Positions 1 to 8,661 of a stretch of 64,000 nucleotides of DNA are shown in pieces. Below the pieces are notes generated by a model that ran no database searches, was not told the origin of the DNA, and was given only the letters and a program-made list of their open reading frames with translations. Origin of the DNA: Alcanivorax sp. DSM 26293 (GTDB lineage: Bacteria > Pseudomonadota > Gammaproteobacteria > Pseudomonadales > Alcanivoracaceae); the NCBI RefSeq assembly GCF_900107995.1, contig NZ_FNUM01000005.1:203472-267471 (forward strand), read 5' to 3'. The position numbers and the translations under genes are program-made. Each line of letters opens with the position of its first letter. The stretch's first letter is position 1.

Positions 1-50
1 ACAAGCTACAAGCTACAAGCTACAAGCTACAAGCTACAAGCTACAAGCTA
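1..50. repeat. Tandem 7-bp repeat (ACAAGCT unit)
   Basis: The first 50 bases are seven exact copies of the 7-mer ACAAGCT; the array may continue to the left of the window. It abuts the dispersed mosaic repeat that follows. On the other side of that repeat, near 345-362, degenerate copies of the same heptad appear in inverted orientation, so the array looks like one arm of a heptad-based inverted repeat. Related heptads with an AGYT core recur at several other intergenic sites in the window. Confidence 0.9.
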
Positions 51-366
51 CGCTCGGTTGGATAGGGAAAGGTTAGAAAGTTCCCGGTACCTTGGCGTTT
101 CTACGAAGCCGCTGTAGGAGTACCTCTTGAGGTGCGAACCGCGCTTGCGCGGAAATCGACCGTAGGGCGATCAGGAATATCAAGGCTCGACAGGTCTCCG
201 CAGAAACCATGGTGGATAGCCGTTGAGCTCTGCCGCCTCGCTACGCTCGGTTCGTCCCTCAAGAGGAACTCCTACAGACAGGCCCTCAGCCAGGCAGCGC
301 GGAGTCCTGTGGGAATTCATGAGGTACAGGAGCTTCTTCGCGCTGCAGCTTGTCGCTTGCCGTCAA
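51..366. repeat. Dispersed mosaic intergenic repeat, copy A (full length)
   Basis: This ~315-base non-coding element matches copy B (14036-14352) almost from end to end, and copies C, D and E in parts. Landmarks are CTGTAGGAG at 112-120, CCTCTTGAGG just after it, a GCGCTTGCGC hairpin, and a closing CCTCAAGAGGAACTCCTACAG inverted counterpart at about 258-278. The CTGTAGGAG/CTCCTACAG ends resemble the REP sequences of Pseudomonas. Small open frames across it show no protein-like composition and are not called. No transposase lies nearby. Confidence 0.85.
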
Positions 367-367
367 C

Positions 368-397
368 ATAAAAAAAGCCCGGCAAAGCCGGGCTTAA
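368..397 (-). terminator. Rho-independent terminator
   Basis: A perfect 9-bp stem (AAGCCCGGC, loop AAA, GCCGGGCTT) is followed on the minus strand by a run of T residues. It lies about 50 bases downstream of the secreted hypothetical gene at 444-746 and would end minus-strand transcription, possibly of the whole upstream operon. Confidence 0.88.
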
Positions 398-443
398 GGC
401 AGACCCCGTTTGGGGTAACAACAATCGAACCAGAATAACTAGC

Positions 444-746
444 CTAGATCAGGCGATTCCCTGTCCTCTGGTTTACCAGATGCAGATTCAGTTCCTGAAC
501 GCTGATGCCGTACTCGATACCGTCCTGGTCGTCATCGCGAAGTTTGATGGTTTCAAAGGCGTCGAAATGTACGGGGGTGCCGTGGACGCTTTGCTGGATA
601 TGCGGGCTGCGCGGCATGGCGGGAACAATGTCCGCAGAATGGGGCATATTGACGGAATGAACCGTTTGGGACGTGGGGCTCGGCAGATCAACAGCGACCA
701 AAATCAGCAAGCAACTGCACAGACACAATAAGGTCAGCGTTTTCAT
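444..746 (-). CDS. Small secreted hypothetical protein
   Basis: This 100-residue protein has a clear N-terminal signal peptide: a short basic start (MKT) and a leucine/cysteine-rich hydrophobic stretch over residues 4-19. The mature part is hydrophilic, contains a DDDQDG acidic patch and ends in LHLVNQRTGN. I recognise no domain. The ATG has a weak GGGATCA ribosome site 6 bases upstream. It is the last gene before a strong terminator, 206 bases downstream of ybeD. In many relatives ybeD is followed by lipB and lipA; they are not here, so this gene occupies an unusual position. The coding call rests on the signal peptide and placement only. Confidence 0.6.
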   Translation of the reverse strand: MKTLTLLCLCSCLLILVAVDLPSPTSQTVHSVNMPHSADIVPAMPRSPHIQQSVHGTPVHFDAFETIKLRDDDQDGIEYGISVQELNLHLVNQRTGNRLI

Positions 747-952
747 TTTTGTGATCCCGTTACATTCTTCTTATAGGAGGGACCATACGGGCACGCGGGT
801 ACCAAACCAATGGTGGCTTGGTGAGGCTTGCGTGTCGGGCTGTGACCAAGGGTTAAATTGTGTAATGGCGCCGGTGAAACACACAGGGAATGACAGCTTT
901 CGCAACCCGGTCCGGGATTTTGCTGCCAACCCTGCGTTTGGGGAGAGTGATG

Positions 953-1222
953 TCAGAGCGACATCTTCACGTGCGGGCACTCATTGAGCGCTTTGTAGAT
1001 GGCTTCCACCTGCTCGCGATTGCGCATGGTCACCTGGGCAGTGAAGGAAACAAAATTGCCTTTGCTACTGGGCTTGCGCGCCAGGTGGTTGTCAGCATCG
1101 AAGTCCTCAAGGTGTGTTTCAAGGATCTCGATTAATACGGTTTCCAGGGGTGAGTCCGCCAGGCCCATGACCTTCAGTTGCATATCGTGGGGAAACTCCC
1201 AGAGGTGTTCCTGAATCGCCAT
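953..1222 (-). CDS. ybeD: YbeD family protein (DUF493)
   Basis: This 89-residue protein matches the small YbeD/DUF493 family in length and in its typical N-terminus (EFPHDMQLKVMG) and C-terminus (VEAIYKALNECPHVKMSL). The fold is an ACT-like alpha/beta sandwich; its exact role is not established, although in enterobacteria it sits between dacA and the lipoate genes. Here it follows dat by 3 bases, with GGAGTAAGCC before the ATG, so it is translated as the distal gene of the cell-wall operon. Confidence 0.92.
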   Translation of the reverse strand: MAIQEHLWEFPHDMQLKVMGLADSPLETVLIEILETHLEDFDADNHLARKPSSKGNFVSFTAQVTMRNREQVEAIYKALNECPHVKMSL

Positions 1223-1225
1223 GGC

Positions 1226-2098
1226 TTACTCCTGGTCCAGGCCGCACAGGCGGCGTTTGAAATCGATATAGTGCCGGGCCAGTGTTTTCCACATGGCGCC
1301 GGGTTTGCCGTTGCCTACCACAGCCTCATTCAATTGCGTGATCGGCACCACTTCCCGGGTGGAGCTGGTAATCCAGATCTCTTCTGCCTGTCGCAACTGG
1401 GCTTCGGTGATTTCTGTTTCCGCAAAGGGCAGGCTGTGTCGGGCGCATAATTCTACTACCAGATCGCGGGTGATGCCGCCCAGAATGGCATGATTTTTTG
1501 GCGGAGTGAGGATGGTGCCGTCGAGCACGATGAAGACGTTGCTGGCGGAGCCCTCGGTCACGAAGCCATCCCGCAGCAGAATGGTTTCCATGGCTCCGCT
1601 GGTGGCTGCCTGTTGCCGCAACAGACTGTTGGGCAGCAGGGAAATGGATTTGATGTCGCAGCGGGACCAGCGGATATCGTCCCGGGTGATGGCCTTGCCT
1701 CCCGTGGCGGTGTCCGGGCTATCGGCGGCGGGAACGGCGATGGGACTGGTCATCATGAACACGGTGGGAGACACCGGTGGCGTGGGGAAGGCGTGGTCGC
1801 GCCGGGGAGCGGCGCCACGGGTAACCTGAAGGTAGACGGAAAGGTTGCCGCCGCCATTGCGTGCGATCAGTTCTTCGCACAGCGCCTGCCACTGTGTGGG
1901 CGAGAAGGGGTTGCGGATTTCCACTTCACGCAGGGACCGTTCCAGCCGTTGCAGATGCTCCTCGAAGCGGAACAATAAGCTGTTAAAGGCCGGAATCACT
2001 TCATAGATGCCGTCCGCAAACAGAAAACCCCGATCCATTGGAGAGATCCGAGCCTCTTCTGGCGCCATGAAGGCGCCATTGAGATAGACCTGGGACAT
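1226..2098 (-). CDS. dat: D-amino-acid (D-alanine) aminotransferase
   Basis: This 290-residue class IV PLP aminotransferase probably interconverts D-alanine and D-glutamate with their keto acids. The N-terminus (YLNGAF, MDRGFLFADGIYEV) is that of the fold-type IV family. YLQVTRG at 89-95 is the D-AAT type signature, and Lys150 in CDIKS is the expected PLP lysine. The later GSASNVF segment supports the family. AGAGGAAACGAC precedes the ATG. It lies between dacA and ybeD, genes usually adjacent, which ties D-alanine metabolism to the D,D-carboxypeptidase encoded next door. A branched-chain aminotransferase activity is the main alternative, but the RG motif and context favour the D-specific enzyme. 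Confidence 0.9.
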   Translation of the reverse strand: MSQVYLNGAFMAPEEARISPMDRGFLFADGIYEVIPAFNSLLFRFEEHLQRLERSLREVEIRNPFSPTQWQALCEELIARNGGGNLSVYLQVTRGAAPRRDHAFPTPPVSPTVFMMTSPIAVPAADSPDTATGGKAITRDDIRWSRCDIKSISLLPNSLLRQQAATSGAMETILLRDGFVTEGSASNVFIVLDGTILTPPKNHAILGGITRDLVVELCARHSLPFAETEITEAQLRQAEEIWITSSTREVVPITQLNEAVVGNGKPGAMWKTLARHYIDFKRRLCGLDQE

Positions 2099-2118
2099 GT
2101 CGTTTCCTCTGACAGTCT

Positions 2119-2152
2119 GACGCCTGGCGCCGCCAGCGGGGTGTCAGGCGTC
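2119..2152. other. Intergenic hairpin between dacA and dat
   Basis: An 8-bp perfect inverted repeat (GACGCCTG at 2119-2126, CAGGCGTC at 2145-2152) sits between the dacA stop and the dat start. No T-run follows on the minus strand, so it is more likely an mRNA stability or attenuation structure than a terminator. Confidence 0.45.
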
Positions 2153-2167
2153 GAGCATCAGGCGTGC

Positions 2168-3328
2168 TTAAAACAGCCCCTTGAAGAACAGCAGAACATG
2201 ATGCCAGAGCTTGGTAAAGATGCCGGCCTCTTCAATGTTTTCCAGGGCAACCAGGGGCTTTTCCATCAGCACGTCGTTGTTCTGACGAACGGTCACGGTG
2301 CCGTATTGCTGACCCTGCACGATAGGGGCTTTCAATTGCGGGTTCACCGTCATTTCCGCTTTCAGGCTTTCATGGCTGTCACGGGGAATGGTCAACACCA
2401 GATCTTCAGCCAGGCCCAGGCGCAGCTGTTTGCTCTCGCCCATCCAGACATCCACGGTATCGAGAATATCCCCGGCGCTGTAGGCCTTGTAGGTCTCGAA
2501 GAAACGGAACCCGTAAGTGAGTAGTTTCTGGGACTCGCGCGCGCGGGCAGATTCCGAGTCGGTGCCCATGACCACGGTAATCAAGCGCATGCCGTCTTTC
2601 TCTGCGGAGGATACCAGACAGTAACCGGCTTCTTCGGTATGGCCGGTTTTCAGACCGTCCACGCTGGGATCGCGCCACAACAGCAGGTTACGGTTCTGCT
2701 GGGTGATGCCGTTGTAGGTGTATTCCTTCTCCGCGTAAATGTCGTAGTGTTCGGGAAAGTCGCGGGTAATAGCGCGGGCCAGAATGGCCATGTCACGGGC
2801 GGTGGTGTAATGGTTTTCAGCCGGCCAGCCGGTGGAATTGACGAAGTGGCTGTCTTTCATGCCCAGGCGACGAGCGTGTTGATTCATCAGGTCGGCAAAG
2901 GCGTCTTCCGAGCCGGCAATGAATTCCGCCATTGCCACGCTGGCATCGTTGCCGGACTGGATGATGATGCCACGCAGCAGGTCGCCAACGGGTACCCGGG
3001 TGCCTTCGCGGACAAACATCCGTGAGCCGCCCATTTTCCAGGCCTGTACGCTGATCGGGGCCATATCCTGTTCGGAGATATTGCCTTTCTGCAATTCTGC
3101 CTCGGCGATGTATGCCGTCATCATCTTGGTCAGGCTGGCGGGAGGGAGCCGCTGATCCGCATTGTGCTCGACGATTATGTTGCCGCTGGCCGCATCCATC
3201 AGCAGGTAGCCACGGGCATCAACCTGCGGAGCCCGAGGGACCGTGCTGGCCTGGGCCTGCAGGGACATCAGGGTGCCGAGAAGGGCAACGATGATAAAAA
3301 AGGTAGAGCGAAACGACTGGGGGCGCAT
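2168..3328 (-). CDS. dacA: D-alanyl-D-alanine carboxypeptidase (PBP5/6 type)
   Basis: This periplasmic, membrane-attached penicillin-binding protein trims the terminal D-alanine from peptidoglycan pentapeptides. Residues 1-27 form a signal peptide ending in AQA. The three active-site motifs are present: SLTK with nucleophile Ser65, SGN at 125-127 and KTG at 227-229. The last segment (FTKLWHHVLLFFKGLF) is the amphipathic C-terminal membrane anchor typical of PBP5/6. The open frame extends 38 codons upstream, but the ATG at 3328 with CAGGAAA in front gives the correct signal peptide. It lies downstream of rlpA in the elongasome operon. Confidence 0.96.
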   Translation of the reverse strand: MRPQSFRSTFFIIVALLGTLMSLQAQASTVPRAPQVDARGYLLMDAASGNIIVEHNADQRLPPASLTKMMTAYIAEAELQKGNISEQDMAPISVQAWKMGGSRMFVREGTRVPVGDLLRGIIIQSGNDASVAMAEFIAGSEDAFADLMNQHARRLGMKDSHFVNSTGWPAENHYTTARDMAILARAITRDFPEHYDIYAEKEYTYNGITQQNRNLLLWRDPSVDGLKTGHTEEAGYCLVSSAEKDGMRLITVVMGTDSESARARESQKLLTYGFRFFETYKAYSAGDILDTVDVWMGESKQLRLGLAEDLVLTIPRDSHESLKAEMTVNPQLKAPIVQGQQYGTVTVRQNNDVLMEKPLVALENIEEAGIFTKLWHHVLLFFKGLF

Positions 3329-3516
3329 GGATTTCCTGCCTGTTGTGTCCTTGTCAGCCTGAAAATTCAGGGGTCTGTGAGTCGAAGGGGGAAGCCCTGA
3401 GCGTCTTTGACAGAGAAAAGGGCAAAAATTCCCCGACATCACGGGATGGCTGCATTCTAGATGAGCGCAACCGAGCTGTTAACCGGAGGAACGGCTTAGT
3501 TTGCCCAAACTGCCTG

Positions 3517-4404
3517 TCAGGGCGTAATGGGCACCGGCCGTTCGAACCCGGCGTCGGCCATGGTTTGACGCACCTGTTGGCGTTGTTGGTCGTCCGTATA
3601 GGGGCCGATCCAGACGCGATGCAGCGCCTTGCCCGAGCGGATTTCGCTGCTCAGGCCCAGCTGTTCCCGCAGGCTCTGTTGCATGCGTTCTGCGGCAGCA
3701 CGGTCCTGAAAGGCCCCGGCCTGAAGAAACAGTCTTGGTTCGCTGCCGGTGTTCGGGGGCGGGCTGTCCACGGCGGCACGCACCGCCGTGGGTATTTTGC
3801 TTGCGGGCAGGGAGGGATCCGGGGTTGCACTGATGGTTTCCACTCTGACCCGGCCGGTGCCGGCCTGTTCAATCCCCAGCCGCACGGCGGCGGCCCAGGA
3901 CAGATCAATGATGCGGTCCTCATGGAAGGGGCCGCGATCGTTGATTCGAACTACCAGGCTCTTGCCATTATCCAGATTGGTGACGCGGGCATAAGTGGGC
4001 AGGGGCAGGCTGCGATGGGCGGCGGTGAAGCGGTACATATCGAAGGATTCGCCGCTGGAGGTACGGTGGCCATGGAATTTCTGACCGTACCAGGACGCCA
4101 GCCCCTCGGCTTGGTAGCCTTCGGCGCTGGGGAGCACCCGGTAGGTCTTGCCCCAGACACTGTAGGTATCCGGGTTGCCATAGCGGCTGCGGGGCTCGCT
4201 CTTGGGCACCGGTTCAGGCAGTTGTGAGACGTCCCGCCGTTCCTTCGGTGGCGTATCCTGGTCCATGCTGTAGCGGTCTGACCCCGGTGCTCCGTTTTTG
4301 ACAGTATCGTCGGGGACGCTATTGCCGGAGGAAGAAGGGCCCGGGGTGGTGGCGCAGGCGCCCAGCAGCGTGCAGGTGGCCAGCGCCCATGCCAGTCGCA
4401 TCAT
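3517..4404 (-). CDS. rlpA: Septal-ring lytic transglycosylase RlpA, lipoprotein
   Basis: This 295-residue outer-membrane lipoprotein cleaves stem-less glycan strands. The lipobox is LGAC with Cys17 as the lipidated residue. A double-psi beta-barrel domain spans about 95-190 (GLASWYGQKFHG, RTSSGE, INDRGPF, DLSWAAA), and a SPOR domain that binds denuded glycan occupies about 222-292 (LQAGAF to the end). The start codon shares an A with the mltB stop (TAATG), so the two are translationally coupled. The order mltB-rlpA-dacA is conserved in related bacteria. Confidence 0.95.
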   Translation of the reverse strand: MMRLAWALATCTLLGACATTPGPSSSGNSVPDDTVKNGAPGSDRYSMDQDTPPKERRDVSQLPEPVPKSEPRSRYGNPDTYSVWGKTYRVLPSAEGYQAEGLASWYGQKFHGHRTSSGESFDMYRFTAAHRSLPLPTYARVTNLDNGKSLVVRINDRGPFHEDRIIDLSWAAAVRLGIEQAGTGRVRVETISATPDPSLPASKIPTAVRAAVDSPPPNTGSEPRLFLQAGAFQDRAAAERMQQSLREQLGLSSEIRSGKALHRVWIGPYTDDQQRQQVRQTMADAGFERPVPITP

Positions 4405-5447
4405 TAGTGGGTCTCCAGGGCTGCAGCGATCTCTCGAGACAGTTGTAGCACGGCCATGGCGTAGAGGCGACTGTGGTTGTAGCGGGTAATGACGTAGAAA
4501 TTATCGGTGGCCAGCCAGAACTCGGTGCCTTGCAGGCCTTCCAGGTCCAGCAGGGCGACACGGGTGTCTCCCGGCAGATCAAAGCAGTATTCGCTCTTTA
4601 CGCCGCCGCCTTCGCAGCTGATTGGCGACACCTGCGCCTGGCGGGCCTGATCCAGGGTGAAAGATGGCTTGTAGCCTTTTTTCGCCAGCGGTTGATAGCC
4701 ACTGCCTTCCACACGAGCGCGGGCCGCCACCGGCAGGCCCGGCTGCCAGCGATGCTCATGGAAGTAGTTGGCCACGGAACCGATGGCATCCACCGGGTTG
4801 TTCACCAGGTCGGTGACGCCATCGTTGTCAAAGTCGACGGCATAGGCCTGGTAGCTGGTGGGGATAAACTGGCCATAACCCATGGCGCCGGCGTAGGAGC
4901 CGGTGATGACGTTGGCATCGATATGGGCCTTTTGCTCCAGCTCAAACAGGGCTTTGAGCTGCTTGCGGAAGAAGCTGGCCCGCGGCGGGTAGTCAAATCC
5001 CAGGGTGGCCAGGGCGTCCACCACCCGGTAGGAGCCCATATACTGCCCGTAACGGGTTTCCACGCCGATGATGGCCAGGATGATTTCCTGGGGAACCCCA
5101 TAGGTCTGTTCGGCCCGGGCCAGGGTATCGGCGTGTTCGCGGTAAAATTCCACCGCTTTCTGCACCCGGCTCTCCTGCAGGAAGATTTTCTGGTAAGTCG
5201 CCCAGGTGTGGGTTTTTTCCGCCGGACGGGCAATGGACTCCAGAATTTTCGGCTGGCATTCGGCACTGCCGAGCACTTGGCGAATACGGGCCTCATCACC
5301 GCCTTCGGCCACCAGCTCACGAATCATGGTTTTGGCCAGATCCCGCTGCAGGTAATCATTGTTTTGCGGGCAGGTATGCTCAGCCAGGCTCGGCAGGGAT
5401 GTACAGAGCAGTGCTGTGGCCAGAATGGCTTGATAGGAACGACGCAA
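4404..5447 (-). CDS. mltB: Membrane-bound lytic murein transglycosylase B
   Basis: This SLT-family enzyme cleaves the MurNAc-GlcNAc bond with formation of a 1,6-anhydro end. The catalytic glutamate lies in GVETRYG, and GAMGYGQF and PTSYQAYAVDFDNDG are typical of MltB. I chose the TTG at 5447: GGAGAT lies 5 bases before it and it yields a clean signal peptide (RRSYQAILATALLCTSLPSLA). An in-frame ATG at 5477 would add ten residues, and further upstream the frame runs into rodA and a heptad repeat. No lipobox is seen, so the protein may be soluble in the periplasm. Confidence 0.92.
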   Translation of the reverse strand: MRRSYQAILATALLCTSLPSLAEHTCPQNNDYLQRDLAKTMIRELVAEGGDEARIRQVLGSAECQPKILESIARPAEKTHTWATYQKIFLQESRVQKAVEFYREHADTLARAEQTYGVPQEIILAIIGVETRYGQYMGSYRVVDALATLGFDYPPRASFFRKQLKALFELEQKAHIDANVITGSYAGAMGYGQFIPTSYQAYAVDFDNDGVTDLVNNPVDAIGSVANYFHEHRWQPGLPVAARARVEGSGYQPLAKKGYKPSFTLDQARQAQVSPISCEGGGVKSEYCFDLPGDTRVALLDLEGLQGTEFWLATDNFYVITRYNHSRLYAMAVLQLSREIAAALETH

Positions 5448-5520
5448 AGGGTGATCTCCTGTTTTCGTTATATCCATTGACCGCGTTGTGGCGGTTTTGT
5501 GCCCGGCTGGATGAAAAAGG

Positions 5521-5615
5521 CGAGTTACGAGTTGCGAGTTGGGAAGAGCGAAGAGCAACACCGTTTTTTTCAGGGTTTTCGCTTCTCGCAACTCGCTCCT
5601 CGCTTCTAATAACTC
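5521..5615. repeat. Heptad inverted-repeat element between rodA and mltB
   Basis: The left arm (5521-5559) reads as 7-bp units GAGTTAC, GAGTTGC, GAGTTGG, GAAGAGC, GAAGAGC. The right arm (5575-5615) is the same type of repeat in reverse complement, including GAGTTGC and GAGAAGC units. The loop is about 15 bases with a T-run. The right arm begins inside the last codons of rodA (its TAG stop is part of a heptad), so the element abuts the gene end exactly. Confidence 0.8.
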
Positions 5616-6751
5616 ATCAGTCGCCGATGGGTGTGAATCGACATGAGCATGCCAAAGCTGGCCAGCAAGGTAACGATAGAGGTGCCGCCGTAGCTGATCA
5701 GGGGTAACGGTACCCCCACCACGGGTAAGAGTCCGGACACCATGCCGATGTTCACAAAAATATAAATAAAAAATGTCATCGTCAGGCTGGAAGCAAACAG
5801 GCGGGAAAAGGTGTCCTGTGCCTGCCAACTGATAAAGAAACCCCGTCCCACAATCACCAGATAAACCATCAGCAACAGGGTGACGCCCACCAGACCGAAC
5901 TCTTCGCTCAGGACGGCCAGGATGAAGTCGGTGGAGGATTCCGGCAGAAAATCCAGACGGGACTGGGTGCCGTCCAGCCAGCCCTTGCCATCTACGCCGC
6001 CGGAACCGATGGCGGTTTTCGACTGGATAATGTTCCAGCCGGTACCCCGCGGGTCGGCTTCCGGGTTCAGGAAGGTATCCACCCGGTTGCGCTGGTAATC
6101 GTGCATGACAAAGAAGTACATCAGCGGCGCGGCGGTGACCACCAGCAGTACGGCCACGGCGATCAATCGCCAGGACAGCCCGGCCATGAACAGCACCACC
6201 AGCCCGCTGGCGGCAATCAGGATGGCGGTACCCAGATCCGGCTGCATGCCGATCAGGGCGGCGGGGATTCCCAGCAATGCCAGGGCAACCAGTACATCCA
6301 TGAGCTTGGGTGGCAGGGTGCGTTCACTGAAGTACCAGGCGACCATGGCGGGCACCGCCAGTTTCATGGCTTCAGCGGGCTGGAAGCGGCCGATGCCGGG
6401 AATGCTGAGCCAACGCTGGGCGCCTTTGGCTTCCGTGCCGGCCACCAGTACCAACACCAGCAGAAACAGGCCGGCGGTATAAAGAAACGGGGCCCAGAAC
6501 CGGTAACTGCGCGGAGGAATCTGGGCCAGCAGGAACAGTGCGGTGAGTCCGGCGCCAAAACGGATGCACTGGCGCACGACCATCTCCATGCTTTCGTCGC
6601 CGGCACTGTAAAGGACAGCCAGGCCACCAAGCATCAATACCATCAAGCCCGCCAGCAAGGGGGCATCCAGGTGCAGTCGCATGGCCAGCCCCGGAGACAG
6701 TGTGGCTCCGGTCTGGCCCGGCATCTGACGGATATATTCGCGCTGGCTCAT
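5606..6751 (-). CDS. rodA: Rod-shape SEDS glycosyltransferase RodA
   Basis: This 381-residue polytopic membrane protein polymerises lipid II in the elongasome together with PBP2. About ten hydrophobic segments and the SEDS motifs are present: YFSERTLPPK in the middle, RNRVDTFLNPEADPRGTGWN in the large periplasmic loop, GKGWLDGTQSRLDFLPE, and the C-terminal GVPLPLISYGGTS. The ATG overlaps the mrdA stop by four bases (ATGA), so the partners are co-translated. Its 3' end merges into a heptad repeat, so the last residues (MSY) may have been replaced by repeat sequence. Confidence 0.97.
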   Translation of the reverse strand: MSQREYIRQMPGQTGATLSPGLAMRLHLDAPLLAGLMVLMLGGLAVLYSAGDESMEMVVRQCIRFGAGLTALFLLAQIPPRSYRFWAPFLYTAGLFLLVLVLVAGTEAKGAQRWLSIPGIGRFQPAEAMKLAVPAMVAWYFSERTLPPKLMDVLVALALLGIPAALIGMQPDLGTAILIAASGLVVLFMAGLSWRLIAVAVLLVVTAAPLMYFFVMHDYQRNRVDTFLNPEADPRGTGWNIIQSKTAIGSGGVDGKGWLDGTQSRLDFLPESSTDFILAVLSEEFGLVGVTLLLMVYLVIVGRGFFISWQAQDTFSRLFASSLTMTFFIYIFVNIGMVSGLLPVVGVPLPLISYGGTSIVTLLASFGMLMSIHTHRRLMSY

Positions 6752-8634
6752 GGCGTAACCTCGGTGGGAACGGGCAGGAATTCCTGGAATACCGGCGGTA
6801 CGTCCAGTTGGCCATTGTCATCCAGTAACCAGGCATCCATAACCTGGCGGGCCACCGGGCCTGCCACGGAACCGCCATGGCGGCCGTTTTCGATCAACAC
6901 CGCCACGGCGATGGCGGGTGTTTCTGCCGGCGCAAAAGAGACCATCAGTGCATGGTCGAGCATTCGCTCTGCCAGCTCTTCTTCGTTGTAGGTCTCATCC
7001 TGGCCCACCGAAAAGACCTGGGCGGTACCGGACTTGGCAGCGATGGGATACTGGGCATCCACCGCCATCACCCGAGCGGTTCCTTTGGGGCCGGTCACGG
7101 CCACCATGGCCTCGGTCATTTTCTCCCAGTCGCTTTCATTCTTGAGGACGATATCGTCACGCTCCACCGGGTGTGTTTCTCCACCCAGGGTGGGGACTAT
7201 CTGCTTCCCGTGGGAGGCCGTAATCGCTGTGGCAGTGGCCAGTTGCAGTGGGGTGGCCAGCACAAAGCCCTGGCCAATGCTGGCGTTGATGGTGTCGCCA
7301 TGGAACCAGGCGCTGTTGCGGTAGGCGCGCTTCCACTCCTTGGAGGGCATGACGCCGCGGGATTCGTTGTAAAGGTCGATGCCTGTGGGCTGGCCCAGCG
7401 AGAACTTGGTCATGTACTCATGCATGCGGGCGATGCCCAGCTTGAAACCCATATCGTAGAAATAGGTATCGCAGGATTGTACGACGGCCTTGTGCATATC
7501 CACTCGGCCATGGCCCCAACGTTTCCAGTCCCGGTAGCGATGGGGGTTGTTTTCCAGTTGATAGTAGCCCGGGTCGGAGATGGTGCGCTGCCAGTTGGTG
7601 ACGCCGGCGTCGAGCCCGGCCAGACCCAGCATGGGTTTGATGGTTGAACCGGGGGGATAGCGGCCCTGCAGGGCCCGGTTGAACAACGGGTTGTCCGGGT
7701 CGCTCTGATAGGCCGAGTAATCCTTGTGGGAAATACCGGTGACGAACAGATTGGGGTCAAAGCCGGGCTTGCTGACAAAGGCCAGGACACTGCCATCGCG
7801 GGGATCAATTGCCACCACGGCCCCACGGCGGTCGCCCAGGGCTTTGTTGGCGGCTTCCTGAACACGCATGGAAATTCGCAGGCGCATGTCTTCGCCGGGA
7901 ATCGGGGGCTGTTCCTCAAGCACGCGCAGAATCCGTCCCCGGGCGTTGGTTTCTACCTGACGATAGCCCACCTGACCATGCAGACGATCTTCGTAAAAAC
8001 GCTCAACCCCGCTGCGGCCATAGAAATGGGTGCCGGCATAATCGCGCTGCTCGTTCAGCGTCATGGCTTCCAGGTCCTGGCTGTTGATGCGGTTCACGTA
8101 GCCAATCACGTGGGACAGGGCATCGCCGTGGGGATAATGGCGAATCGGGTTGGCGGAGATACGAATGCCGGGCAACCGATGTTGGTTGACTGCCAACCGG
8201 GCGATTTCCTCTTCCGTGAGTCGAGCGCGCATGGGAATGGGTTCCCAGGGGCGTCTGGCGGTCTGCCTGCGTTTGTGGAACCGCTCCAGATCACTGTCGT
8301 CAAGCGCCACCATGGTGCCCAGATCTTCGATCAGCGCATCCAGATCCGTGGCCTGCTCGATGACAATTTCCAGGGAAAAATCCGGTCTGTTTTCCGCCAG
8401 GATGACGCCGTCACGGTCGGTGATCAGACCGCGAGGCGGTGAAACAGCAATCACCTGCACCCGGTTTTTATCGCTGAGAGTGGTATAGCGGCTGTGCTGG
8501 ATGACCTGCAGCCAGATCATCCGGCTGATCAGGATCAGCGTCAGCAACAACACCAGAAAGACAGCCACGACCAGACGCACGCTGAAGATGCGCTGTTCAT
8601 GGTGGTGGTCTTTCAGTGTTAATGGTCGGCGCAT
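6748..8634 (-). CDS. mrdA: Penicillin-binding protein 2, elongasome transpeptidase
   Basis: This is a single-pass inner-membrane D,D-transpeptidase for lateral wall synthesis. A cytoplasmic tail (MRRPLTLKDHHHEQ) and one transmembrane segment at about 20-42 precede the dimerisation domain. The transpeptidase domain carries STIK at about 330-333, SCD in the second motif and KSGT in the third. I chose the ATG at 8634 because the LKDH start is conserved in the family; a TTG at 8658 in frame would add eight residues. rlmH ends 27 bases upstream and rodA overlaps downstream. Confidence 0.96.
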   Translation of the reverse strand: MRRPLTLKDHHHEQRIFSVRLVVAVFLVLLLTLILISRMIWLQVIQHSRYTTLSDKNRVQVIAVSPPRGLITDRDGVILAENRPDFSLEIVIEQATDLDALIEDLGTMVALDDSDLERFHKRRQTARRPWEPIPMRARLTEEEIARLAVNQHRLPGIRISANPIRHYPHGDALSHVIGYVNRINSQDLEAMTLNEQRDYAGTHFYGRSGVERFYEDRLHGQVGYRQVETNARGRILRVLEEQPPIPGEDMRLRISMRVQEAANKALGDRRGAVVAIDPRDGSVLAFVSKPGFDPNLFVTGISHKDYSAYQSDPDNPLFNRALQGRYPPGSTIKPMLGLAGLDAGVTNWQRTISDPGYYQLENNPHRYRDWKRWGHGRVDMHKAVVQSCDTYFYDMGFKLGIARMHEYMTKFSLGQPTGIDLYNESRGVMPSKEWKRAYRNSAWFHGDTINASIGQGFVLATPLQLATATAITASHGKQIVPTLGGETHPVERDDIVLKNESDWEKMTEAMVAVTGPKGTARVMAVDAQYPIAAKSGTAQVFSVGQDETYNEEELAERMLDHALMVSFAPAETPAIAVAVLIENGRHGGSVAGPVARQVMDAWLLDDNGQLDVPPVFQEFLPVPTEVTP

Positions 8635-8661
8635 GGTGGCGTCTGCGTCAGGGGGCAAAGG

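Noticed and set aside
1-50. Possible CRISPR array
   Set aside because: The unit is 7 bases with no spacers and there are no cas genes.
132-438. Small open frames inside mosaic repeat copy A
   Set aside because: They are not preserved in the other copies and show repeat-derived composition.
398-443. Possible tRNA fragment next to the first terminator
   Set aside because: The short GACCCCGTTTGGGGT stem is present but no cloverleaf or T-loop consensus can be formed.
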